Below are positions 1 through 5,233 of a stretch of DNA of 5,233 bases, one piece after another. Position 1 is the stretch's first letter; each line of letters opens with the position of its first letter. This DNA is from Actinomycetota bacterium (GTDB lineage: Bacteria; Actinomycetota; Acidimicrobiia; Acidimicrobiales; Ilumatobacteraceae): contig RFNE01000162.1 in the NCBI GenBank assembly GCA_009927375.1, positions 1 to 5,233 of the forward strand, written 5' to 3'. A program made the translations under genes and the position numbers. The notes under the pieces are model-generated. The model had not been told where the DNA came from and ran no database searches. It saw only the letters and a list, made by a program, of their open reading frames with translations.

Positions 1-15
1 CTTCATGGGAAAACC

Positions 16-581
16 CTAGGTGCGCAGCCCGAAGTGCGGCTGGAATTGCGGATCGATGTTGGCCCGCGTCGGGTTGGTCTGGTCGCGCTTGGAGAGGATC
101 GGCGAGGCGATTCCCCAGTCGGCGGTGACGTGAGGATCGTTCCAAGCGAGACCGAGTTCGTCCTTCGGGTTGTAGTAACCGTCCACGAGATACGTGATCG
201 TCATGTCGGTGAGCGAGGCAAAACCATGGGCGACGCCCGGCGGGATGAACACCCCGCGGTGGTCATGCGTGCCGTCGGCCTTGCGACCGAGGTCGATGAC
301 TTGAGTCGCTCCGTCCGTCGGCGAACCCGTGCGCAGGTCGTGCAACACGACGCGACACGTTCCATACGGCACGTACCAGTAGTCGCTCTGGTGCAAGTGA
401 TAGTGCAATCCGACGATGCAGCCAGCCTGGCGGTCCCCCTGTTGCCCTGGATCATCTCGCGACCGAGCGGGAACCACTGACGGCGATACGTCTCGACGAA
501 ATAGCCGCGGTCGTCGGAGAAGACGGTCGGCTCGACGATCTGTACGCCGGCGATCACGGTCGACTCGGTGATGGTCGGCAC
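16..581 (-). CDS. rfbC: dTDP-4-dehydrorhamnose 3,5-epimerase-like cupin protein (RmlC family), interrupted by a one-base frameshift
   Basis: RmlC enzymes epimerise C3 and C5 of dTDP-4-keto-6-deoxyglucose, the third step of dTDP-L-rhamnose synthesis in the cytosol. The reading starts at GTG 581-579, which shares its G with the rmlA stop TAG (583-581), so the two are probably translationally coupled. The first ~48 residues (ending MIQGNR) lie in one frame and the rest, from GDRQAGC to the TAG at 18-16, in another. Adding one base in the C run 435-439 joins them into 188 residues, normal for the family. Family landmarks in the repaired protein are DDRGYFVETY (23-32), GLH with the presumed catalytic His60, IPPGVAHGF (113-121, His119), YYNPKDELGLAWNDP (136-150) and LSKRD (163-167). 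The usual RGLH arginine is Val57, and the usual QGK lysine segment reads QSD. The substrate may therefore differ from the canonical one. The fold and family are clear; the exact reaction is less so. Confidence 0.85.
435..439 (-). other. Frameshift site in the rmlC-like gene
   Basis: On the coding (minus) strand this is a run of five G between CA and ACC. Upstream, the family sequence continues in the frame that starts at 581. Downstream, it continues in the frame that ends at 16. Reading six G instead of five gives QGNRGDRQAGC and an uninterrupted RmlC-like protein. A homopolymer is a typical place for a sequencing deletion, but a true mutation cannot be excluded. Confidence 0.85.
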
Positions 582-1665
582 TATTCGAGCTCGACTTTCG
601 AGTCGTCCCCGAGCATCAAGCGGAGGGCCTTGGGGCGCTGCGTCGACTTGGTCACCGTCACGTCGCGACCGATGAGCGAGTCGGTGAGGCGCTCGATGTC
701 GATGATCGAAGAACCATCGAGTACGACCGAGTGCTCCATCTCGGAGTGCTTGACGATGCACTTGCGACCGAGTGAGGTGTACGGACCGATGTAGCTCTGC
801 TCGACGACGGCGCCCGCACCGATGACCACGGGGCCGCGGATGCGCGAGTTACGAATCGTCGCACCGGCTTCGATGATCACGCGACCCTCGATCTGCGACG
901 CAGCATCCACGTCGCCATCGTTGCGCGGCTCGAGCACCTCAAGCACGAGTCGATTGCACTCGAGGAGCGGGTCCTTCTTGCCGGTGTCGATCCACCAGCC
1001 CTCGAGCACCTTGTGATTGACGACCTTGCCCTGCTCGACGATCCATTGGATCGCATCGGTGATCTCGAGTTCGCCACGCGGCGAAGGCTTGATCGCGCGC
1101 ACCGCATCATGCACGGTCTTGTCGAAGAGATAGACGCCGACGAGCGCGAGGTCGCTCGGTGGGTTCTGTGGCTTCTCGACCAGTCGCACGACGTGACCGT
1201 CCTTCGTCACCTCTGCGACGCCGAACTGACGCGGGTCTTCGACGTGACACAACAAGATCTGCGCGGTCGGCGCCTTGGCACCTCCGGCCTTGCGTGCACC
1301 TTCGAACTCGTTGACGAATTCGGTCAGGCCCTGCTCGAGCATGTTGTCGCCGAGGTACATGACGAAGTCGTCGTCTCCGAGGAAATCGCGCGCGATCAGC
1401 ACGCAGTGCGCGAGGCCGAGTGGAGCATCCTGCGGGATGTACGTCACCGCCACGCCGAACTGCGAGCCGTCACCGACGGCGGCCATGATTCCTTGCGGGT
1501 CTCGCCCACGATGATGCCAATCTCGCGGATCCCCGCCTTGGCCATGGCCTCGATGCCGTAGAACAGGATCGGCTTGTTGGCGATCGGCACCAGCTGCTTG
1601 GCGCTCGTGTGGGTGATGGGTCGCAGGCGTGTGCCGGCACCGCCCGACAAGATGAGACCCTTCAT
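581..1665 (-). CDS. rfbA: Glucose-1-phosphate thymidylyltransferase, long form (RmlA/StrD type), interrupted by a one-base frameshift
   Basis: The enzyme makes dTDP-glucose from glucose-1-phosphate and dTTP, the entry step to dTDP-rhamnose and other dTDP-deoxysugars. It starts at ATG 1665-1663 and ends at TAG 583-581. Residues 1-59 lie in one frame and the remainder in another; restoring one base at 1489-1490 gives RKEIMAAVGDG and a 361-residue protein. The N-terminal nucleotidyltransferase domain shows GGAGTRLRP (8-16), SAKQLVPIANKP (21-32), YLGDN with metal-binding Asp107, VEKP (163-166), GELEITD (198-204) and WWIDTGK with Asp227. From about residue 258 to 345 there are hexapeptide-like turns (VIIEAGATI, VVIGAGAVV, YIGPYTSLG) of a left-handed beta-helix. 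That domain and the length mark the long, StrD-like form rather than the ~290-residue short RmlA. The gene leads the minus-strand operon and overlaps the rmlC start by one base. Product identity is firm; whether it is functional depends on the frameshift being real. Confidence 0.9.
1489..1490 (-). other. Frameshift site in rmlA
   Basis: The coding strand reads AAG GAA TCA TGG here, which runs out of the family sequence after RKE. One more A (GAA ATC ATG) gives RKEIMAAVGDG and rejoins the conserved frame. The sign and size of the break match the one in rmlC. The context is not a recognisable ribosomal slippery heptamer. An internal ATG (1486-1484) could in theory restart translation, but that product would lack the nucleotide-binding GGAGTRLRP motif. 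Confidence 0.85.
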
Positions 1666-1728
1666 ACCGACCTACAGGTTAGGCGACAGCCCTGTTGGGA
1701 CGAGAGGGCGCGAACTAGCGTGAAACCC
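1666..1728. promoter_or_regulatory. Divergent intergenic promoter region between rmlA and the aminotransferase operon
   Basis: This is the only space between two head-to-head transcription units, so promoters for both are expected in or next to it. Rightward, TTGGGA (1695-1700) and TAGCGT (1716-1721) resemble -35 and -10 boxes with a short 15-base spacer. The -10 lies 7 bases before ATG 1729, which would fit a leaderless transcript. Leftward, TAACCT (minus strand, 1681-1676) is a -10-like TAnnnT box 10 bases before the rmlA ATG, with no convincing -35. A small palindrome, ACAGCCCTGT (1686-1695), sits between the two and could be an operator or chance. The location is firm; the individual boxes are weak. 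Confidence 0.4.
1702..1708 (+). promoter_or_regulatory. Possible ribosome binding site for the aminotransferase
   Basis: GAGAGGG is the only purine-rich Shine-Dalgarno-like stretch upstream of the gene. It lies 11 bases before GTG 1720 but 20 bases before ATG 1729. If it is used, it favours the GTG start (three extra residues). If the transcript is leaderless, ATG 1729 is preferred. Confidence 0.3.
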
Positions 1729-2946
1729 ATGACCCAGCCCCTCCTGCACGCGTTTGCCAAGCCCACGAAGACCGACTTCGTACGCATCGTCAAGGGCCAG
1801 GGCGCGCTCCTGTGGGACGACCGCGGCACCGAGATGATCGATGCGATCGGCAGCCTCTGGTACTGCCAGGTCGGACACGGTCGACGCGAGATCGCCGACG
1901 CGGTCGCAGCCCAGATCTCGACCCTCGAGACCTACTCGACGTTCGACCCCTTCTCCAACGACGTCGCCGAGCGACTTGCAGAAAAACTCGTGTCGATCTC
2001 CGCCATCCCCGACTCGCGCGTGTTCCTCTGCGGCTCGGGAAGCGAAGCGGTGGACACGGCAATGAAGCTCGCCCGACTCACCCACGTGCAGGCCGGACAT
2101 CCAGAGCGAACCATCATCATCTCTCGTAATCGCGGTTACCACGGCACCAATTACGGCGGCACGAGCGCACAGGGACTTCCTCTCAACAAGATTGGCTACG
2201 GCGAATTGCTCGCCGACGTCGTGCAGGTCGACGCGGACAACATCGAAGACCTCGCCACGTTCATGAAGGACAACTCGTCGCGCATCGCCGCGGTATTGAT
2301 CGAGCCACTCCAGGGAGCAGGCGGCGTGTGGCCACCACCGCCCGGCTATCTCGAGAGTGCTCGCAAGTTGTGCGACCAGCACGGAGCACTGCTCATCTTC
2401 GACGAAGTGATCTCAGGATTCGGTCGCATGGGCACGTGGTTCGCAGCCCAGCACTACGGCGTCACTCCAGATCTCTTGTGCTTCGCCAAGGGCGTCACCT
2501 CGGGATACCAGCCACTCGGCGGCGTCTATGTCGGCAAAGCTGTGCGTAGCGCACTCGAGGCCGATCCGAACTTCTTCCTCCGCCACGGCTACACCTACTC
2601 GGGTCACGCAGCCGTATGCGCGGCAGCGCTCACCAATCTCGAGATCATCGAGCGCGAGGGGCTACTCGAACGCGCCAAGCAGATCGGCGCACGACTCGGT
2701 GCTGGACTGAAGGCACTCGCCGCGGACGGCGTGATCGATCACGCGCGCGGTGACGGTGCGGTGTGGGCGGCAGGTCTCAAGCCCGACCAGAACTCCGTCA
2801 CGATCCGCGATGCGATGATCCCGCGTGGCGTCGTGTGTCGCGCGATCAACACCGACACGAACGCCTTCTGTCCCCCGCTCGTCACGACCGACAAACAGAT
2901 CGACACCATCCTCGACGTCTTTGCGGCCGTCGCAGGAGGAAAGTAG
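1729..2946 (+). CDS. Class III PLP-dependent aminotransferase (omega-transaminase-like)
   Basis: The protein belongs to the fold-type I class III aminotransferases, which move an amino group between an amine or omega-amino acid and a keto acid or aldehyde using pyridoxal phosphate. From ATG 1729 it has 405 residues; an in-frame GTG at 1720 would add three. It is slightly short for the omega-transaminase group but complete. Visible landmarks are SLWYCQVGHGRREIADA (42-58), CGSGSEAVDTAMKLAR (101-116) for phosphate binding, and GYHGTNYGG with the cofactor-stacking Tyr137. EPLQGAGGVWPPPPGYL (192-208) follows, then FDEVISGFGRMG with Asp225, which contacts the PLP ring nitrogen. FAKGVTSGYQPLGG contains the Schiff-base Lys254, and TYSGH (289-293) and FCPPLVTTD (380-388) lie near the end. 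The frame upstream to 1609 is only the antisense shadow of rmlA. It is first of three tightly spaced genes, ahead of an SDR and a P450. Family and catalytic competence are clear; the substrate is unknown. Confidence 0.92.
   Translation: MTQPLLHAFAKPTKTDFVRIVKGQGALLWDDRGTEMIDAIGSLWYCQVGHGRREIADAVAAQISTLETYSTFDPFSNDVAERLAEKLVSISAIPDSRVFLCGSGSEAVDTAMKLARLTHVQAGHPERTIIISRNRGYHGTNYGGTSAQGLPLNKIGYGELLADVVQVDADNIEDLATFMKDNSSRIAAVLIEPLQGAGGVWPPPPGYLESARKLCDQHGALLIFDEVISGFGRMGTWFAAQHYGVTPDLLCFAKGVTSGYQPLGGVYVGKAVRSALEADPNFFLRHGYTYSGHAAVCAAALTNLEIIEREGLLERAKQIGARLGAGLKALAADGVIDHARGDGAVWAAGLKPDQNSVTIRDAMIPRGVVCRAINTDTNAFCPPLVTTDKQIDTILDVFAAVAGGK
2934..2940 (+). promoter_or_regulatory. Ribosome binding site for the SDR gene
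   Basis: AGGAGGA is a strong Shine-Dalgarno sequence inside the last codons of the aminotransferase, 11 bases before ATG 2952. It fixes the SDR start there and shows that the gene is translated within the same operon. Confidence 0.7.
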
Positions 2947-2951
2947 GAATC

Positions 2952-3701
2952 ATGACGGCACTCAGCGGTCAGCGCGCGTTCATTACGGGCGGAGCAAGCG
3001 GCATCGGCGCCGAGATGGCCCGTCGCTTCACTCGCGAAGGTGCACACGTCGTCGTCGCAGACGTGAATGACGGTCTCGGCAAGCAAGTCGCCGTCGAGGT
3101 CGGGGGCGACTTCGAACACCTCGACGTCACCGATCGCGCAGCGTGGGATGCGGTCATCGCCGCACACGACCCCTTCGACATCGTCTGCCTGAATGCTGGC
3201 GTATCGACGTACCAGCACGTCGCGGGCAACGTCTCCAACTACCCCTTCGAACACCTCGACGACGACAAGTACGAGCGCATCATGTCGATCAACGTCGATG
3301 GCGTCGTCCACGGCGCACGCGCAGTGATCCCTGGGATGGTCGCCCGCAAGACCGGTCACATCCTCGTCACCGCCTCGCTCGCCGGAATCATCGCGATCCC
3401 GCCAGACCCGATCTACGGCCTCACCAAGCACGCGATGGTCGGCCTCGTGAAGTCCCTCGGCCCGGCACTCGAGCCACACGGCGTGTGCATCTCGGCGCTG
3501 TGCCCTGGCTTCGTCGACACGCCGCTCGTCACCGACGTCACGCGCGACTTCATCAAGGCGTTCAGCTCCGACGTGCTCGACGTAAGCATCGCGGGAGACC
3601 TCGCCATGCGGGCGCTCACCGAGCGCATTGCCGGTTCGCAGTGGACGGTGTCGTACGGGCATCCGATCCAGCAGTACGTGCCGACGATTCCCTTCGTCTG
3701 A
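2952..3701 (+). CDS. Short-chain dehydrogenase/reductase, classical NAD-type
   Basis: Classical SDRs interconvert alcohols and carbonyls with NAD(P). This 249-residue protein is full length for the family. It has the Rossmann glycine motif TGGASGIG (12-19), Asp37 at the end of the second strand (VVVADV; an acid here normally favours NAD over NADP), and LDVTD (57-61). NAG is at 81-83. The catalytic set is Asn114, Ser142, Tyr155 and Lys159 (YGLTK), followed by CPGFVDTPL (184-192). The stretch between NAG and Asn114, including NVSNYPFEHLDDDKY, is several residues longer than usual. The tail (from about 230, WTVSYGHPIQQYVP) looks like a substrate-lid or subunit-contact segment. The start is set by AGGAGGA upstream and lies 5 bases after the aminotransferase stop; the P450 start follows 7 bases after its own stop. 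In context it probably oxidises an alcohol made by the P450, or reduces a carbonyl made by the aminotransferase. The substrate is not readable. Confidence 0.92.
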   Translation: MTALSGQRAFITGGASGIGAEMARRFTREGAHVVVADVNDGLGKQVAVEVGGDFEHLDVTDRAAWDAVIAAHDPFDIVCLNAGVSTYQHVAGNVSNYPFEHLDDDKYERIMSINVDGVVHGARAVIPGMVARKTGHILVTASLAGIIAIPPDPIYGLTKHAMVGLVKSLGPALEPHGVCISALCPGFVDTPLVTDVTRDFIKAFSSDVLDVSIAGDLAMRALTERIAGSQWTVSYGHPIQQYVPTIPFV

Positions 3702-3708
3702 ACTCTTC

Positions 3709-4917
3709 GTGCGGCCGGTCTTCGACCCCTTCGATCCGGCGTTCCGGGCCGACCCCTATCCGTTCTACGACGCGCTGCGCACGCACGACCCCGTACACAC
3801 CACGCCATTCGGCATGGTTGTTCTCACTCGCTACGAAGACGTCGCCTGGACGCTGAAGAGCCCGCAGTTCAGTCGCGACATCGACCAGTACGCGACGCAG
3901 ACGTCCAGCCCCGCGAGACAACGTCGACGCGAACAAGGCCGCACGCGCACGAAGTCGATCCTCAACCTCGACCCACCGGATCACACGCGGTTGCGCCGCC
4001 TCGTCGCCAAGTCGTTCACGCCATCGGCGATCGAGCGGCTGCGGAGTCGGGTGAGAGAACTGGTTGGTGAAGCACTCACCTCTTCTCGGGACACCAAGCG
4101 ACTCGAACTGATCGATGACGTCGCCTTCCCCGTTCCCTTTCAGGTGATCAGCGAACTTCTCGACATGCCCACCGATCGTGCGGACGAACTGCGCGACTGG
4201 TCACAGGCCATCACCAAGTCCCTCGAGCCGACCGCGAGCGACGAGGAGCTCGCTGCCAGCGACGCCGCGATCGACCTCCTCGTGCCGTACCTGACCGAGA
4301 TCATCGAGCACCGCCGTCGACACCTCGGCGACGACATGTTGTCCTCCCTCATCACCGTCGAAGAAGCAGGCGACCAGATGACGACTGACGAACTGATGGC
4401 CTTCGTCGTACTGCTGTACATCGCCGGCCACGAGACCACCGTGAACCTGATCGGCAATGCGATGCTCGCCCTGATGCGCAATCCCGACGAATTGCGCCGG
4501 GTACAAGAACTCGGGATCAGTGCCCACGCCGTGGATGAACTCCTGCGATTCGACGGCCCAGTGCAACTCACCGTGCGCATCCCCCTCACCGAGGTCACCT
4601 ACCGCGTCGGCGACGAGGAGATCGTCGTTGCCCCGGGCACGTCAGTGATGACCTCGCTCGGCGGGGCCAACCACGACCCGAGCATGTTCACCGATCCACA
4701 TCGTCTGGACCTCACGCGAGTCAACGCGCCTCGTCACATGGCTTTTGCTTCGGGCATCCACTACTGCCTCGGTGCGTCACTCGCCCGACTCGAGGCAGAG
4801 GAAGCCATTGGGGCGGTTGCACAAAGCTTCTCGGAGATCGAACTTGCCCGCGAGCCCGAGTGGCGCGATCGTCTGACGATCCGCGGCGTGAGCCGACTGG
4901 AGTTGTCGGTCAGCTAG
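3709..4917 (+). CDS. Cytochrome P450 monooxygenase (bacterial soluble type)
   Basis: Bacterial P450s insert one oxygen atom from O2 into a substrate, usually as C-H hydroxylation, with electrons from a ferredoxin and reductase. From GTG 3709 the protein has 402 residues, the usual size, with no membrane anchor. Motifs in order are FDPFDPAFRADPYPFYDALR at the N-terminus, LDPPDHTRLRRLV (87-99, C-helix heme-propionate region), and AGHETT (239-244, I-helix acid-alcohol pair for oxygen activation). ELLR (277-280, ExxR of the K-helix), NHDPSMFTDPHRLD (321-334) and the heme loop FASGIHYCLG (346-355) with ligand Cys353 follow. A very basic stretch (about 70-82, RQRRREQGRTRTK) lies between the B and C helices. 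The earlier in-frame TTG at 3628 would add only the shadow of the SDR end. GTG 3709 is 7 bases after the SDR stop and has no clear ribosome site, which suggests translational coupling. No redox partner gene is visible. The family is certain; the CYP subfamily and substrate are unknown. Confidence 0.94.
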   Translation: MRPVFDPFDPAFRADPYPFYDALRTHDPVHTTPFGMVVLTRYEDVAWTLKSPQFSRDIDQYATQTSSPARQRRREQGRTRTKSILNLDPPDHTRLRRLVAKSFTPSAIERLRSRVRELVGEALTSSRDTKRLELIDDVAFPVPFQVISELLDMPTDRADELRDWSQAITKSLEPTASDEELAASDAAIDLLVPYLTEIIEHRRRHLGDDMLSSLITVEEAGDQMTTDELMAFVVLLYIAGHETTVNLIGNAMLALMRNPDELRRVQELGISAHAVDELLRFDGPVQLTVRIPLTEVTYRVGDEEIVVAPGTSVMTSLGGANHDPSMFTDPHRLDLTRVNAPRHMAFASGIHYCLGASLARLEAEEAIGAVAQSFSEIELAREPEWRDRLTIRGVSRLELSVS

Positions 4918-5233
4918 ACGGCTTGTCGAGGAAGCGTGCGATCAGGCTGCTCGTGTCCCAGCGTCTGCCGCCCATCTGCATCACCTCGGCGTAGAACGAG
5001 TCGACTATCTCGGTCATCGGGAGCAATGAACCGTTGCGCTTGGCCTCCTCGAAGCAGATCGCAAGGTCCTTGCGCATCCATTCGACGGCAAAACCGAACT
5101 CGAACTCTCCCCGCACCATCGTCTTGGCACGGTTCTCCATCTGCCAACTCTGTGCGGCGCCCTTGGAGATGACATCGACGACATCGTCTGGGTTGAGTCC
5201 GGCCCGCATCGCGAAGTTCAATGCCTCGGAAAG
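4910..5233 (-). CDS. 3-hydroxyisobutyrate dehydrogenase-like beta-hydroxyacid dehydrogenase, C-terminal part
   Basis: The last 107 residues of the protein are visible; the start, Rossmann domain and catalytic region lie beyond the right edge. The segment matches the all-helical C-terminal domain (NAD-binding 11 type) of the family that oxidises 3-hydroxyisobutyrate, 3-hydroxypropionate or tartronate semialdehyde-type beta-hydroxyacids with NAD(P). Supporting sequence includes EALNFAMRAGLNPDDVVDVI, then AAQSWQMENRAKTM, then GEFEFGFAVEWMRKDLAI with the conserved KDL, LLPMTEIVDSFYAEV and the end motif WDTSSLIARFLDK. The TGA is at 4912-4910, so its end overlaps the convergent P450 by 8 bases. It is transcribed towards the P450 operon and is not part of it. 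Family placement is good; the precise substrate cannot be decided without the N-terminal half. Confidence 0.85.
   Translation of the reverse strand, partial: LSEALNFAMRAGLNPDDVVDVISKGAAQSWQMENRAKTMVRGEFEFGFAVEWMRKDLAICFEEAKRNGSLLPMTEIVDSFYAEVMQMGGRRWDTSSLIARFLDKPSS

Noticed and set aside
1..6. ATG AAG on the minus strand at the left edge, possible start of the next sugar gene (rmlB or rmlD often begin MK)
   Set aside because: Only two codons are visible and no strong ribosome site precedes them, so it cannot be supported as a feature, although its position 9 bases after the rmlC stop is plausible.
430..440. Programmed -1 ribosomal frameshifting as an explanation of the rmlC break
   Set aside because: The G run could slip, but RmlC families are not known to use frameshifting and the similar break in rmlA has no slippery sequence, so deletion or sequence error is simpler.
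34..480. Plus-strand open frame opposite the rmlC-like gene
   Set aside because: It is a low-complexity Arg/Val-rich antisense translation; the minus strand carries clear cupin epimerase motifs.
1013..1561. Plus-strand open frame opposite rmlA (182 codons)
   Set aside because: It lies fully antisense to conserved RmlA sequence and shows no motif of its own.
1674..1695. ACAGG...CCTGT inverted repeat as a hairpin in the divergent region
   Set aside because: A 5-base stem with a 12-base loop is too weak to call a terminator or riboswitch.
2739..3662. Long minus-strand open frame (307 codons) opposite the aminotransferase end and SDR
   Set aside because: It is a shadow of G+C-rich codon bias: both plus-strand genes have full sets of family motifs, while this translation is Asp/Val/Arg-rich without recognisable domains.
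3628..3708. Upstream TTG extension of the P450
   Set aside because: The extra 27 residues come from reading the SDR end in another frame and do not resemble a P450 N-terminus; GTG 3709 gives a normal length.

Overview
The window is a G+C-rich bacterial chromosomal segment packed with genes and using both GTG and ATG starts. The long-form RmlA, the style of the RmlC-like protein and the codon bias suggest an actinobacterium, perhaps of the Acidimicrobiia type. This assignment is inference from protein style only; no rRNA or marker gene is present. I see no RNA gene, mobile element or CRISPR array.

Left part (16-1665, minus strand): two dTDP-sugar genes run right to left. rmlA (glucose-1-phosphate thymidylyltransferase, long form with a C-terminal beta-helix) is followed by an rmlC-like cupin epimerase gene. 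They overlap in a TAGTG junction (rmlA stop TAG, rmlC start GTG). Each gene is broken by an apparent one-base deletion: rmlA near 1489-1490 and rmlC near 435-439. Restoring one base in each gives complete proteins of 361 and 188 residues. The breaks are therefore either two sequence or assembly errors or very recent inactivation of a dTDP-rhamnose-type operon.

Middle (1666-1728): a short divergent intergenic region of about 55-65 bases separates rmlA from a plus-strand operon and must hold promoters for both directions.

Right part (1720/1729-4917, plus strand): three closely packed intact genes encode a class III PLP aminotransferase, an NAD-type short-chain dehydrogenase/reductase (SDR) and a cytochrome P450. 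Gaps are 5 and 7 bases, so they are very likely one transcript. Chemically they form a C-H hydroxylation / alcohol-carbonyl / carbonyl-amine set, usable to build or break down an amine. The substrate cannot be read from the sequence, and no ferredoxin or reductase partner for the P450 is visible.

Right edge (4910-5233, minus strand): the C-terminal domain of a 3-hydroxyisobutyrate dehydrogenase-like beta-hydroxyacid dehydrogenase converges on the P450. The two coding regions overlap by 8 bases, leaving no room for an intergenic terminator.
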